Shown here piece after piece: positions 27,943 through 37,435 of a DNA stretch of 64,000 nt. The DNA comes from Exiguobacterium sp. SL-9. Lineage in GTDB: Bacteria; Bacillota; Bacilli; Exiguobacteriales; Exiguobacteriaceae. The DNA lies in the NCBI RefSeq assembly GCF_004336985.1, contig NZ_SJUO01000001.1, forward strand, positions 372,001 to 436,000, in the 5' to 3' direction. The notes under the pieces were generated by a model. The model did no database searches. It was not told the origin of the DNA and saw only the letters and a program-made list of their open reading frames with translations. Each line of letters begins with the position of its first letter. The stretch's first letter is position 1. The translations under genes and the position numbers were made by a program.

Positions 27943-29283
27943 TTAGAAGAACGGAAGGCCAAGACCTTTTTTCTTCCCTTTCATTTGTCCTGACATCTGC
28001 TTCATGAGCTTCTTCATGTCATCGAACTGTTTGATGAGACGGTTCACTTCCTGGATGGAACGACCGCTCCCTTTTGCGATCCGCTTGCGACGACTCGCGT
28101 TGAGCACTTCAGGATTGGAGCGCTCATGCTTTGTCATCGAGCGAATGATCGCCTCGACATGATCGAGTTGCTTCTCGTCGATTTGGACGTTCTTCAACCC
28201 TTTCATCTTACCTGCACCAGGTAACATCGAGAGCAATTCATCAATTGGGCCCATGTTTTTCACTTGACCCAACTGCTCGATAAAATCATCGAACGTGAAC
28301 GATGCATCGCGAATTTTGCTTTCAAGCTCCTTCGCAGCATCTTGGTCCATCTGTGACTCGGCTTTTTCAATGAGTGTGAGTACGTCCCCCATCCCAAGAA
28401 TCCGTGACGCCATGCGTTCCGGGTGGAATGGTTCGAGGGCATCCAACTTTTCACCGAGACCGACGAACTTAATCGGCGCTCCCGTGACTGCCTTGATTGA
28501 AAGGGCTGCCCCACCACGTGTATCACCGTCGAGCTTTGTGAGCACGACGCCGGTGATTCCGAGTTTCTCATTGAAGCTGTCGGCCACATTGACCGCATCT
28601 TGACCCGTCATCGCATCGACGACGAGGAAGATTTCATTTGGTTTGGCAATCGTCTTCACGTTTTCGAGTTCGCCCATGAGCGTCTCGTCGATGTGAAGGC
28701 GACCGGCCGTATCGATCAACACGAAATCGTGATGATTGGTTTTGGCGTACTCGAGCGCTTTTGTGACGATTTCTTCCGGCTTCACTTGGTCGCCAAGTGA
28801 GAACACCGGTAAATCGAGTTGCTTGCCGAGTGTCTCGAGCTGTTTGATGGCCGCGGGCCGATAAATATCCGCCGCGACAAGAAGTGGACTCCGGTTATGC
28901 TTTTTGCGAATCAAGTTCGCGAGCTTCCCGGTCGTCGTCGTTTTCCCCGCACCTTGTAACCCGACCATCATGACGACTGTCGGTGGTTTTGGGTTAAATG
29001 TGATCGGGACGACGTCGCTTCCCATCAAAGTCGTTAGCTCTTCATGAACGATTTTGACAACTTGTTGGCCCGGTGTCAACGATTTCATGACGTCTTGGCC
29101 GATGGCCCGTTCTTTCACGTCGTTGACGAACTGTTTGACCACTTTGAAGTTGACATCGGCTTCAAGGAGAGCGAGACGAACTTCTCTCATCATCTCTTTG
29201 ACATCTGCTTCGGAAATTTTACCTTTCCCCCGCATTTTCGCCAGTGTCGATTGCAACCGTTCGGATAATCCTTCAAATGCCAT
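27943..29283 (-). CDS. ffh: Signal recognition particle protein Ffh
   Basis: A 446-residue SRP54 GTPase. The N domain (about 1-85) is helical; the G domain has G1 GLQGAGKTTTTGK near 107, DTAGR near 190 and TKLDGDTRGG near 248. The Met-rich M domain (about 300-446) ends with many Met and Lys residues and a SGRSIQEVN-type RNA-binding helix. Ffh with 6S-type scRNA targets nascent membrane proteins to FtsY. It lies 11 bases after ylxM. Confidence 0.98.
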   Translation of the reverse strand: MAFEGLSERLQSTLAKMRGKGKISEADVKEMMREVRLALLEADVNFKVVKQFVNDVKERAIGQDVMKSLTPGQQVVKIVHEELTTLMGSDVVPITFNPKPPTVVMMVGLQGAGKTTTTGKLANLIRKKHNRSPLLVAADIYRPAAIKQLETLGKQLDLPVFSLGDQVKPEEIVTKALEYAKTNHHDFVLIDTAGRLHIDETLMGELENVKTIAKPNEIFLVVDAMTGQDAVNVADSFNEKLGITGVVLTKLDGDTRGGAALSIKAVTGAPIKFVGLGEKLDALEPFHPERMASRILGMGDVLTLIEKAESQMDQDAAKELESKIRDASFTFDDFIEQLGQVKNMGPIDELLSMLPGAGKMKGLKNVQIDEKQLDHVEAIIRSMTKHERSNPEVLNASRRKRIAKGSGRSIQEVNRLIKQFDDMKKLMKQMSGQMKGKKKGLGLPFF

Positions 29284-29294
29284 GCTTCAGCCCC

Positions 29295-29618
29295 CTACTC
29301 TAAATTCTCAAGCGCCGAAATCGTTCCCGTCGCGTCGGGCGAATGCTCGACTTGACGTTTGAGCGTCTGAAGCAGTTGTTGCCGCTGTTCGAATTTCTCG
29401 AACAAGGCCAACTTCTCCTCATACTGCTCAAGCATCGCTTCGGTACGCTTTATGTTATCGTAGACCGCTTGACGGCTGACTTCAAACTCTTCCGCAATCT
29501 CTCCGAGCGAGTAGTCATCTAGGTAATAAAGAGACATATAGTTGCGCTGTTTCGGTGTAAGTAGTGCTTGATAAAAATCGAACAAGTAGTTCATTCGATT
29601 CGTCTTTTCGAGCGACAT
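29295..29618 (-). CDS. ylxM: SRP-associated DNA-binding-like protein YlxM
   Basis: A 107-residue YlxM/p13 protein with a sigma-70 region 4-like helix-turn-helix ([18 protein letters not shown] and [17 protein letters not shown]). It is always adjacent to ffh in Firmicutes; in streptococci YlxM interacts with SRP. The start [10 protein letters not shown] follows GGAGG by eight bases; the upstream ATG at 29633 is less well placed. The C-terminus is a coiled coil. Confidence 0.95.
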   Translation of the reverse strand: MSLEKTNRMNYLFDFYQALLTPKQRNYMSLYYLDDYSLGEIAEEFEVSRQAVYDNIKRTEAMLEQYEEKLALFEKFEQRQQLLQTLKRQVEHSPDATGTISALENLE

Positions 29619-29663
29619 GACCTCCACCTCCACATGTTAAGTGAAATCCCTTTACAACTACCA

Positions 29664-29692
29664 ATAGTACAGCCGTCCCTAGCTCTTGTCAA
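29664..29692 (-). promoter_or_regulatory. Sigma-A promoter of ylxM-ffh
   Basis: Consensus -35 TTGACA, 17-base spacer and -10 TACTAT on the minus strand, about 45 bases before ylxM and just after the ftsY stop. Confidence 0.8.
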
Positions 29693-29714
29693 GTTTTTTT
29701 CTTAACAGAGAAAC

Positions 29715-30716
29715 TTAGGCGAGGTCATCGTTTGTCTGTTGTTTTTCTTCGAAGATGTCCCCGAATAATCCGTATACGAACTGTTCCGGGTCAAACGCTT
29801 GTAAATCATCGATTTTCTCGCCGAGCCCGACATATTTGACAGGGATATCGAGCTCGTTTCGAATCGCGAGCACGATGCCGCCTTTGGCCGTGCCGTCGAG
29901 CTTCGTCAAGACGATGCCGCTCACGTTCGTCGCTTGTTTGAACGCTTTCGCCTGGACCATCGCATTCTGCCCTGTCGTCGCGTCAAGGGCGAGCAACACT
30001 TCATGCGGTCCGTTCGGCACTTCGCGCTCGATGACCCGCTTCACTTTTTCAAGCTCGTTCATCAAGTTGACCTTGTTTTGCAAACGTCCGGCTGTGTCAC
30101 AAATCAAGACGTCGACGCCACGTGATTTCGCTGCCTGGACGGCGTCGAACACGACCGCGGCCGGGTCCGAGCCTTCAGCTTGACGGATGACCGGGACGCC
30201 GACGCGTTCACCCCATACTTGGAGCTGGTCGATGGCACCGGCCCGGAACGTGTCACCAGCCGCGAGCATGACCGATCGATTTTCCGACTTCAATTGATGA
30301 GCGAGCTTGCCGATTGTCGTCGTCTTTCCGACGCCGTTGACGCCGACGAACAAGATGACCGTCAATCCGTCCTGCATGTTCAACTCGCGGTCCGACTCGT
30401 CCTCTTGGAGTCGCTTCGCCACGACTTCGACGAGCGCGTCGCGGACGGCGACCGGATCTTTCAAGTTGCGGCGCTTCACTTCTTCTTTCAAATCTTCGAC
30501 GAGGTCCATCGTCGTCGTCACCCCGACGTCCGCCTGGATGAGCAGATCCTCGAGTTCATCGAAGAAATCCTCATCGACTTCGCGGAACCGATAGACGAGA
30601 TCGTTGACGGCATTCGCGAACCCGTCCCGCGTCTTCGTCAATCCATCGGTAAACTTTTGTGACGCTTCTTGCGTCGAGGTCGTCAATTTCTCTTTTAGCT
30701 TCTTAAAAAAACTCAA
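29715..30716 (-). CDS. ftsY: Signal recognition particle receptor FtsY
   Basis: A 333-residue SRP receptor GTPase. An amphipathic basic N-terminus (MSFFKKLKEKL) is the likely membrane tether; there is no long acidic A domain, as usual in Gram-positives. G motifs: GVNGVGKTTTIGKLA near 130, CDTAGRLQNK near 215, TKLDGTAKGG near 280. The TTG start overlaps the smc stop (TTGA), so translation is likely coupled. It pairs with Ffh encoded next. Confidence 0.97.
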   Translation of the reverse strand: MSFFKKLKEKLTTSTQEASQKFTDGLTKTRDGFANAVNDLVYRFREVDEDFFDELEDLLIQADVGVTTTMDLVEDLKEEVKRRNLKDPVAVRDALVEVVAKRLQEDESDRELNMQDGLTVILFVGVNGVGKTTTIGKLAHQLKSENRSVMLAAGDTFRAGAIDQLQVWGERVGVPVIRQAEGSDPAAVVFDAVQAAKSRGVDVLICDTAGRLQNKVNLMNELEKVKRVIEREVPNGPHEVLLALDATTGQNAMVQAKAFKQATNVSGIVLTKLDGTAKGGIVLAIRNELDIPVKYVGLGEKIDDLQAFDPEQFVYGLFGDIFEEKQQTNDDLA

Positions 30717-33700
30717 CTTAATTCCTCCATCTCTTCTTCCGTCTCGACGACGCGCTTCGCTTCAGATAGTTCGACCGAAAGCACCTCGGAGACACCGTTT
30801 TGTTGCATCGTCACGCCATAGAGCGTGTCCGCCGCCTCCATCGTCCCTTTGCGGTGGGTGATGATGACGAATTGTGTATCGATTGAGAGCGTGCGGATAT
30901 ATTCCCCGAACCGATGGACGTTCGCCTCGTCAAGCGCCGCCTCCACTTCATCGAGGACGCAGAACGGGACGGGTCTCGTTTTCAGGATGGCGAACAGGAG
31001 CGCGATTGCTGTCAACGCCCGTTCTCCGCCCGATAACAGACTGAGCGTCTGTAACTTCTTCCCAGGCGGTTTGGCGACGATTTCGATGCCCGTATTGAGC
31101 AGGTCGGACTCGTCGACAAGTTTCAAATCGGCTTCGCCGCCACCGAACAACTCGTTGAACGTCTGTTTGAAATGACCGCGGACGAGTGAATACGTCTCTT
31201 TGAACAAACGCGTCACTTCGCGGTCCATCTCGTTGATAATGTCATACAAGTCTTCTTTGGCGCTGACGAGGTCGTCTCGTTGCTCGGATAAGAACGTGAA
31301 TCGCTCATTGACGAGATCGAACTCCTCGATCGCGTTCAAGTTGACCGGTCCGATCTCTTCGATTTGGCGGACGAGTAGCTTGAACTCTTCTTTTGCCTCA
31401 TCGAGCGGGATTGTGAGTGTCGGGAGCAGCTCGAGGACGAGTCCTCGCTCCTCGAGCGCGTCGAGTTTCCACTTCCGTTTCAACTCGAGCTCGTTCACTT
31501 CGGTCTCGAGCTTACGGACATCCGCCTCGAGCCGCCGACGTACGTCCGACGCCTGTTGTTCTCGCTGTCTGAGAATGCGGTACGACTCTTCTTCGGCGTG
31601 CAGCTGTTTCGTATGCAACGCCATCCGCTCTTTCCATCCATCCATCCGTTTGACCGCCTCGACGTGCTCGAGCTCGAGTTCGGCAGACGAGACGACCCGG
31701 CCGCTCACCACATGTTCGAGTTCGCGCTCGATCTGCCCGAGACGCGCCGTCTGTTTGGTGACCTCGGCTTCAAGTCGCTCGACTTCCGCACGGACGCGGT
31801 CGAGGTCGAGCGTATGCCGTTGACGATCGAGATCGTTTTGACGAATCGCTTCTTGCAGTTGACCTGTCGTCTCAGCACCTTTCGCTTGCTCGCCACGTAA
31901 CTGCTCAAGCTCGGTCCGAATCGAAGCCTGCAACGCATCGGTTGCTGTGAGCTCTTCGGCGAGACGCGTCAACTCGTTCGTGGCGGATGCGATCGTATGG
32001 GCGTAACGCGCCATCTCGTGATCGAACAGCTCGAGTTGTGCTTTGGCGTCTTGCGACACTCGCTCAAGGTTTCTAAACGTTTGTTCCGTCGAACGGAGCG
32101 TCTCTTCCGCCTCACGCTTCTTGAGCCTGAGTGACTGGAGCGACTCACGCACTCGGGACATCTCATCGGTGTACGTCGTCACACGCAACTGTTGCTCATG
32201 CAACATGGCCAATCCTTGTGTCAACCCTTGCTTCAAGTCATCGAGCTCCCGGGACTGGGTGAACAAGGCGACGCCTTGCTTCCGGCTTCCCCCGGTCATC
32301 GAGCCACCAACGTTGACGATATCCCCGTCGAGCGTGACGATGCGATAGCGATAGCCGGTCGTTTGGGCGATCCGGTTGGCGACCTCGAGTGAGCTGGCGA
32401 CAATCACGGCGCCGAGAAGCGACCGTTTGAGTCGATCATAGGCCGGCTCCGTCTCGACGAGGTCGGCGGCGATGCCGACGAAGCCGTCGACTGATTCGAG
32501 ACGATGCGCGACTTCACTCGGAACGTAACGTTCCTTCACGTTCGTCATCGGAACGAACGTGGCCCGTCCGGCGTTTGCTTTCCGTAATCGTTCAATCTCG
32601 CGACGCCCGACCACTTCCGTCTCGACGACGATATGTTGTTGTGTCTGACCGAGGGCCGTCTCGATGGCGGCCTCATAGGTCGGGAGGACACGAATCAATT
32701 CCGCTACCGCACCGAGCACGCCCGGCCCCCGATCTTTCAATACGAATTTGACCGCATGGAAATAGCCTTCATACGACTGTTTCATCCGTTCGAGCAACTC
32801 GATCCGATCCTCGGTCTTCTGACGCCGGCGGTCGAGGTCGTGATACGACTGCTCAGCCCGCGACAACTTGTCCCGAAGCGTCGTTTCTTGTTCGGTCAGG
32901 TCGGCTTCTTCCGCGAGCAGTGTCTCCCATGTCGCCCGCGCTTGATCGAGACGAGCTTGTTCAGCCTCGAGTGATTCCGTCTGCTCGGTCCGCACGTCGA
33001 GGCGGTCCTTGTTCTCACGAAGCAGGCGGGCTTTCGCTTCTTCTGCCTGTTCGATATCGCGCTGTTCCCGCTTTTGTTGGTTGCTGAGCGTGGCGCGCGT
33101 CGTCGCCAGTTCGAACGCCTCGCTTTGAAGTTGTTCGATTTCCGCATTAAAATCACGCGTCGCCGCCGTCAATTGCGCGTCGAGCTTGGCGCGTGCCGCT
33201 TCCACGGTATGTAACGCCTCGGCTTTGGACGCCATGTCCGCTTTCGCCACGTCCAATGTTTGCGTCAATTGCTCGGTCTCTTCAGCCAATTCGACCCGTT
33301 GACGTTCGAGACGTTCCTTCGTCTCCGCCCCGTGCTCTTCCCGGGCTTTCGCGAGCTTGATTTCACCTGTCAACCGTTCAAGCTCAGTCGCTTGGGTCCG
33401 TTCTTCTTGGTGGAGCGTGTCTAGCGTTTCTCGATCAGCGGCGAGTGTCGCCTCAAGCGTCGTCCGCTCTTCAGAAATCGCGGTCAATGTGGCGTCTTGC
33501 TCGGCGAGATTTGTCTCGGCCGTTCGCATGTGCTCAGACGTACGAGTGATGCCTGTAGCAAGCTCTGTAATCTCAGCGCCAAGAATACCCGTCTCGAGCT
33601 CATCGTGACGCGCTTTGGCGACTTGATATTCGCGTGCGAGCGCGGCCTGTTCCCGGAGCGGCTCGACCCGGTCGGCGAGTTCATACAAGATGTCGTCGAC

Positions 33701-34270
33701 TCGTGACAAGTTCAGCTCGGTGTCCTGGAGCTTCCGTTCGGCTTGTTTTTTACGCTGCCGGTACTTCAAGACTCCGGCCGCTTCTTCGATGACGGTCCGA
33801 CGGTCTTCAGGTTTCCCCGAGATGACCTGCTCGACCCGGCCTTGACCGATGATGGCGAACGCATCACGCGACAGACCCGTGTCCATGAACAGATCAATCA
33901 CATCTTTGAGACGGCACGGTTTCTTGTTCATGAAGTAGTCGCTATCGCCACTCCGTGTCACGCGGCGCGTCACACTCACTTCCTCGTACGGCAATCGTAA
34001 ATGGGCGTCCGTGTTGTCTAGGACGAGCGTCACTTCGGCGACGTTGCGATGGTTCTCGCCTTCACTGCCGGCAAAGATGACGTCTTCCATTTTCGCTCCG
34101 CGGAGCGATTTGGCCGACTGCTCACCGAGTACCCAGCGAACAGCGTCCGATATATTTGATTTTCCGCTCCCGTTCGGTCCAACCACGGCTGTGACGCCGG
34201 GACGAAAATCCAGTTCAATCCGCTTGGCAAACGATTTAAAGCCAGCGAGTTCGATTCGTTTTAAGTGCAT
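30713..34270 (-). CDS. smc: Chromosome partition protein Smc
   Basis: About 1185 residues from MHLKRIELAGFKSFAK; this start fits the family N-terminus, with AGGATGG five bases before it, while ATG at 34279 after GAGG is also possible. Walker A GPNGSGKSN near 35, long coiled coils to the hinge (about 510-660, with PGVLGAVAELIRV), a second coiled coil, then the ABC signature LSGGERALTA and Walker B VLDEVEAALDEAN near 1100. Condensin core acting with ScpA/ScpB. Length matches B. subtilis Smc. Confidence 0.98.
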   Translation of the reverse strand: MHLKRIELAGFKSFAKRIELDFRPGVTAVVGPNGSGKSNISDAVRWVLGEQSAKSLRGAKMEDVIFAGSEGENHRNVAEVTLVLDNTDAHLRLPYEEVSVTRRVTRSGDSDYFMNKKPCRLKDVIDLFMDTGLSRDAFAIIGQGRVEQVISGKPEDRRTVIEEAAGVLKYRQRKKQAERKLQDTELNLSRVDDILYELADRVEPLREQAALAREYQVAKARHDELETGILGAEITELATGITRTSEHMRTAETNLAEQDATLTAISEERTTLEATLAADRETLDTLHQEERTQATELERLTGEIKLAKAREEHGAETKERLERQRVELAEETEQLTQTLDVAKADMASKAEALHTVEAARAKLDAQLTAATRDFNAEIEQLQSEAFELATTRATLSNQQKREQRDIEQAEEAKARLLRENKDRLDVRTEQTESLEAEQARLDQARATWETLLAEEADLTEQETTLRDKLSRAEQSYHDLDRRRQKTEDRIELLERMKQSYEGYFHAVKFVLKDRGPGVLGAVAELIRVLPTYEAAIETALGQTQQHIVVETEVVGRREIERLRKANAGRATFVPMTNVKERYVPSEVAHRLESVDGFVGIAADLVETEPAYDRLKRSLLGAVIVASSLEVANRIAQTTGYRYRIVTLDGDIVNVGGSMTGGSRKQGVALFTQSRELDDLKQGLTQGLAMLHEQQLRVTTYTDEMSRVRESLQSLRLKKREAEETLRSTEQTFRNLERVSQDAKAQLELFDHEMARYAHTIASATNELTRLAEELTATDALQASIRTELEQLRGEQAKGAETTGQLQEAIRQNDLDRQRHTLDLDRVRAEVERLEAEVTKQTARLGQIERELEHVVSGRVVSSAELELEHVEAVKRMDGWKERMALHTKQLHAEEESYRILRQREQQASDVRRRLEADVRKLETEVNELELKRKWKLDALEERGLVLELLPTLTIPLDEAKEEFKLLVRQIEEIGPVNLNAIEEFDLVNERFTFLSEQRDDLVSAKEDLYDIINEMDREVTRLFKETYSLVRGHFKQTFNELFGGGEADLKLVDESDLLNTGIEIVAKPPGKKLQTLSLLSGGERALTAIALLFAILKTRPVPFCVLDEVEAALDEANVHRFGEYIRTLSIDTQFVIITHRKGTMEAADTLYGVTMQQNGVSEVLSVELSEAKRVVETEEEMEELS

Positions 34271-34307
34271 CGTGACCATCCTATCCTCAGTAAGCATTCA
34301 TTTGTTT

Positions 34308-34334
34308 ATTTTACCACAGTTGCCAGTTCGTCAA
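34308..34334 (-). promoter_or_regulatory. Candidate promoter of smc-ftsY
   Basis: Minus-strand -35 TTGACG and an extended -10 (TGG-TAAAAT) separated by only 15 bases. The intergenic region is divergent with the DUF1128 gene. The short spacer keeps confidence low. Confidence 0.35.
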
Positions 34335-34385
34335 AATGCTAGAATCATGCTATTCTAAAAAGAACTGTAGAAAGGGGTACGACCG

Positions 34386-34580
34386 ATGACGAACGAACAA
34401 ATGATTGAGGAAATTCTCGACAAAATGAATATCATCAACCGCGGCGCCATTAAAGCGGAAGAATATAACCGTGCAGACGCCTCGGCCGTCAAAGAGATTT
34501 ACGACTACGTGATGAACCGCTCGTCGCTGTCGATCTCTGAAGTGGATGGGATCGTCGAAGAACTTGGACAATTGACGTAA
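34386..34580 (+). CDS. DUF1128 family protein (YfkK-like)
   Basis: A 64-residue plus-strand gene against the direction of its neighbours. The sequence DKMNIINRGAIKAEEY and the final ISEVDGIVEELGQLT match the DUF1128 family (B. subtilis YfkK), small helical proteins of unknown function. GAAAGGGG lies about eight bases before the ATG. It has its own terminator, which also closes rnc. In B. subtilis yfkK lies far away, so its presence between smc and rnc is a local insertion. Confidence 0.85.
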   Translation: MTNEQMIEEILDKMNIINRGAIKAEEYNRADASAVKEIYDYVMNRSSLSISEVDGIVEELGQLT

Positions 34581-34591
34581 CGAGATGACAG

Positions 34592-34626
34592 AAAAGGAGT
34601 GGACCACAATCGGTCCACTCCTTTTC
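34592..34626. terminator. Bidirectional terminator between the DUF1128 gene and rnc
   Basis: Perfect stem AAAAGGAGTGGACC/GGTCCACTCCTTTT with a six-base loop, ending in T runs on both strands. It serves convergent transcripts of the DUF1128 gene (plus) and rnc (minus). Confidence 0.93.
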
Positions 34627-35406
34627 TTATAGGCCGGCGTACTGGCGGTTGAATTCGATTAACGCTTCTTTCGCCGCGAGCTGCTCGGCTTCTTTCTTCG
34701 ATCGGCCGATGCCTTCGCCGACGATATCGTCTGATAGACGGGCATGGGCGACAAATTCCCGGCTATGCGCCGGACCACGCTCTTCGATGATCGTGTACGA
34801 GACAGGACCTAGTCCTTCCCGTTGCACACTCTCTTGGAGCTGGCTCTTATAATCGGTCTGTTCTTCAAACACACCGGCTAAGACTTTCGGAAAAACCGCT
34901 TCGGCGAGGAACTGTTCAACTGGTTCAATCCCTTGGTCCAGATAGAGCGCGCCGATGTACGATTCGAACACATCTGCGAGTAGCGCCGGACGCTTCCGCC
35001 CGCCGGTCAACTCTTCACCTTTCCCAAGCAAGATAAAATCAGAGAAAGCATAGGCTTCCGCAAAGTTGACGAGTGATGGCTCACAGACGATGGCCGCCCG
35101 CAACTTCGTTAATTCCCCCTCGGAGCGCTCCGGATACGTCTCATACAAAAACCGAGACACCGTCAACTCAAGCACCGCGTCGCCTAAAAATTCTAAGCGC
35201 TCATTGTCTTTTTTCAGACCGCGTTGTTCGTTGACGTATGAGGAGTGGGTGAACGCTTGCATCAATAGGTCTTGGTTCGTGAATCGAACCGATAGTCGTT
35301 CTTCAAGTGCTTTGAACTGCTCGAGAATCCGAGACCGTTCGAGCTCATTTCGTCGGCGTCGTTGCGCCGACCCTTGACGGTCAAACCGTCGCTTGTCCTT
35401 TGTCAT
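34627..35406 (-). CDS. rnc: Ribonuclease III
   Basis: A 259-residue RNase III. The start MTKDKRRF follows GGAGGG; the open frame runs upstream to 35559 through acpP and is not coding there. The endonuclease signature [17 protein letters not shown] is near 65-80 with the acidic catalytic residues, and a further Asp/Glu pair lies in [15 protein letters not shown] (about 140). A C-terminal double-stranded RNA-binding domain starts near 185. A hairpin lies in its short 5' leader (35428-35463). Confidence 0.97.
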   Translation of the reverse strand: MTKDKRRFDRQGSAQRRRRNELERSRILEQFKALEERLSVRFTNQDLLMQAFTHSSYVNEQRGLKKDNERLEFLGDAVLELTVSRFLYETYPERSEGELTKLRAAIVCEPSLVNFAEAYAFSDFILLGKGEELTGGRKRPALLADVFESYIGALYLDQGIEPVEQFLAEAVFPKVLAGVFEEQTDYKSQLQESVQREGLGPVSYTIIEERGPAHSREFVAHARLSDDIVGEGIGRSKKEAEQLAAKEALIEFNRQYAGL

Positions 35407-35427
35407 AATTCCCTCCGTGTATAAGCA

Positions 35428-35463
35428 CAAGCCCACCGCTCGTGACGAGCGGTGGGAGGCTTG
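35428..35463 (-). other. Intercistronic hairpin between acpP and rnc (no U-tract)
   Basis: An 11-bp perfect stem CCCACCGCTCG/CGAGCGGTGGG with a three-base loop, extended by CAAG/CTTG across a three-base bulge. It begins one base after the acpP stop and ends about 10 bases before the rnc Shine-Dalgarno. There is no T run, so it is not a standard terminator; it may protect the acpP 3' end or be an RNase III target. Confidence 0.7.
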
Positions 35464-35464
35464 A

Positions 35465-35704
35465 TTACAATTTAGTTTCGATGTAAGCGACGACGTCGCC
35501 GACAGTCGCGAGCTTCTCTGCATCTTCGTCTTCGATCGTGATATCGAACTTGTCTTCAAGGTCCATGACCATTTCCATTACTTCGAGCGAGTCCGCACCG
35601 AGGTCATCCTTGAATGATTTGTCGGCTGTGATCTCAGATACGTCTTTCCCGAGTTTCTCTGCCACTGCTGCTTGTACGTCTACTAAGATTTGTTCTGTTG
35701 TCAT
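35465..35704 (-). CDS. acpP: Acyl carrier protein
   Basis: A 79-residue ACP. The phosphopantetheine Ser is in [16 protein letters not shown] (about residue 38). The start [11 protein letters not shown] follows GGAGG at nine bases; the frame continues to 35767 but without a site. The protein carries growing acyl chains to FabD, FabG and PlsX products encoded upstream. It has its own promoter, in line with the very high demand for ACP. Confidence 0.98.
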   Translation of the reverse strand: MTTEQILVDVQAAVAEKLGKDVSEITADKSFKDDLGADSLEVMEMVMDLEDKFDITIEDEDAEKLATVGDVVAYIETKL

Positions 35705-35725
35705 GATAAAATCCCTCCAAATTAA

Positions 35726-35754
35726 AGTATATAAAATGTGTTCCGATTGGTAAA
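35726..35754 (-). promoter_or_regulatory. Sigma-A promoter of acpP
   Basis: Minus-strand -35 TTTACC, 17-base spacer, -10 TATACT, within the 59-base fabG-acpP gap. It would add to transcription from the fapR promoter. Confidence 0.6.
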
Positions 35755-35763
35755 GTTCTGATT

Positions 35764-36504
35764 TCAAGCCATCGTCATGCCGCCATCGACAGCGATCGTC
35801 TGACCCGTTACGTAGGCCGCTTGGCTTGAGGCGAGGAATGAGACGAGGTTCGCCACATCTTCGACTTGTCCGAAACGGTTGAACGGGATTTGACCGAGCG
35901 TCGCCTCGCGTTGCGCGTCTGTCAACGCGTCGGTCATGTCCGTCTGGATGAAACCAGGACAGACGGCGTTCACCGTCACATGCCGTCCGGCGAGTTCACG
36001 CGCGACCGACTTCGTCAGGCCGATGAGTCCGGCTTTCGCCGCCGCGTAGTTCGCCTGTCCAGCGTTCCCCGTAATGCCGACGACCGAGGCGATATTGATG
36101 ATTCGTCCCGACTTCGACTTCAAGAGCGTCCGCGTCGCGGCTTGCGACGTCAAGAACGCACCTTTCAAGTTCGTCGACAACACATCATCAAAATCCGCCT
36201 CTTTCATCCGCATGAGCAGACCGTCCCGCGTGATGCCCGCATTGTTGACGAGACAATCGATGCGTCCGAACGTATCGACCGCCGTCTTGATGAGCGCCTT
36301 CACATCGTCGCTGTTCGAGACGTCCGCTTTGACGGCGATCGCCTCGCCACCGTTCGCTTCGATCTCGTTGACGACGGCGTTCGCTTTCTCAACACTACCC
36401 GAGTAATTCACGACGACTCGAAAGCCGTCTTCCCCTAAACGCTTCGCGATGGCAGCCCCGATTCCTCGAGATGCGCCTGTCACGATTGCTACTTGGTCAT
36501 GCAC
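35764..36504 (-). CDS. fabG: 3-oxoacyl-[acyl-carrier-protein] reductase FabG
   Basis: A 246-residue short-chain dehydrogenase that reduces beta-ketoacyl-ACP with NADPH. Nucleotide-binding [14 protein letters not shown] at the N-terminus; catalytic Ser in [13 protein letters not shown], Tyr and Lys in [10 protein letters not shown] (about 150-154); conserved C-terminus ending AVDGGMTMA. The start is GTG at 36504 with TTAGGAGG upstream; the gene begins 8 bases inside fabD. Confidence 0.97.
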   Translation of the reverse strand: MHDQVAIVTGASRGIGAAIAKRLGEDGFRVVVNYSGSVEKANAVVNEIEANGGEAIAVKADVSNSDDVKALIKTAVDTFGRIDCLVNNAGITRDGLLMRMKEADFDDVLSTNLKGAFLTSQAATRTLLKSKSGRIINIASVVGITGNAGQANYAAAKAGLIGLTKSVARELAGRHVTVNAVCPGFIQTDMTDALTDAQREATLGQIPFNRFGQVEDVANLVSFLASSQAAYVTGQTIAVDGGMTMA

Positions 36505-37417
36505 GTACTTCTCCTCCTAACGCGGCCACCTCTTCGAGCGTCGTCGCCTGTTTGATCGTCACCTTCGAATCGATCCGTTTGATGAGACCCGACAGCGGTG
36601 ACGTCGGACCGAACTCGATGAACGTGTCAACGCCAGCGTCGATCGCTTTGCGGACACATGCTTCGAATCGGACCGAGGCGTACAGTTGCTCAGTGAGAAG
36701 TGCTTTCAATTTTTCCGGGTCGGTATGGACATCGGCATCGACGTTTGAAATGATCCCGATCGCCGCCGGTTTGAACGGCGACGAGGCGAGCACATCTTTG
36801 AACCGCGTCGCGGCCGGCATCATGTACGAGCTGTGGAACGCCCCAGAGACGTTCAGCGGTAAGACGCGTTTCGCGCCCGCCTCTTTCAAGTCTGTTTCGG
36901 CCTGTTTGACCGCATCGATGTGCCCTGAGATGACGAACTGACCCGGGCAGTTGTAGTTGGCGATTTGTACAAGGTTCCCGCTAGCACTGATTTTCTCCGT
37001 CACATGGAACGCTTCGTCGACATCGGTCATACCGATGACGGCAGCCATCGTACCATCCTTCACTTCAGACATCAACTTGCCGCGCTCGTGGACGAGCACA
37101 CTCGCCTCTTCCAAGTCGATGACGCCGGCGACGACGAGTGCCGCATATTCTCCTACGCTGTGACCGATCACCAAGTCTGGAGCGGCGCCCGTTTTAGCGT
37201 GAGCTTGTGCGAGTGAAGCCGCATGCGCCACGATGGCCGGTTGGGCCACCTCGGTCCGTTGAAGCTCTTCTTTTGATCCTGCCGCCATGGCGTCGAGTAA
37301 ATCAAATCCGAGGCGACGGTTGATCGCTTGCAGTTGTTCAGGATTGTCGAGGAACGTTTCGCCCATGCCGACGGCTTGTGACCCTTGTCCCGGAAATACC
37401 CATGCTGTTTTCCCCAT
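36497..37417 (-). CDS. fabD: Malonyl CoA-acyl carrier protein transacylase FabD
   Basis: A 306-residue FabD moving malonyl groups from CoA to ACP. The N-terminal [13 protein letters not shown] oxyanion motif and the nucleophile Ser in [10 protein letters not shown] (about 91) are intact, along with the His in SGAFHSSYM (about 200). It lies 18 bases after plsX and overlaps fabG, in the FapR-controlled unit. Confidence 0.97.
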   Translation of the reverse strand: MGKTAWVFPGQGSQAVGMGETFLDNPEQLQAINRRLGFDLLDAMAAGSKEELQRTEVAQPAIVAHAASLAQAHAKTGAAPDLVIGHSVGEYAALVVAGVIDLEEASVLVHERGKLMSEVKDGTMAAVIGMTDVDEAFHVTEKISASGNLVQIANYNCPGQFVISGHIDAVKQAETDLKEAGAKRVLPLNVSGAFHSSYMMPAATRFKDVLASSPFKPAAIGIISNVDADVHTDPEKLKALLTEQLYASVRFEACVRKAIDAGVDTFIEFGPTSPLSGLIKRIDSKVTIKQATTLEEVAALGGEVRA

Positions 37418-37435
37418 GTACTCACCTTCTTTTAA

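Noticed and set aside
35407-35559. N-terminal extension of rnc into acpP
   Set aside because: The extra 51 residues come from the acpP coding region read in another frame and from the hairpin; GGAGGG marks the start at 35406.
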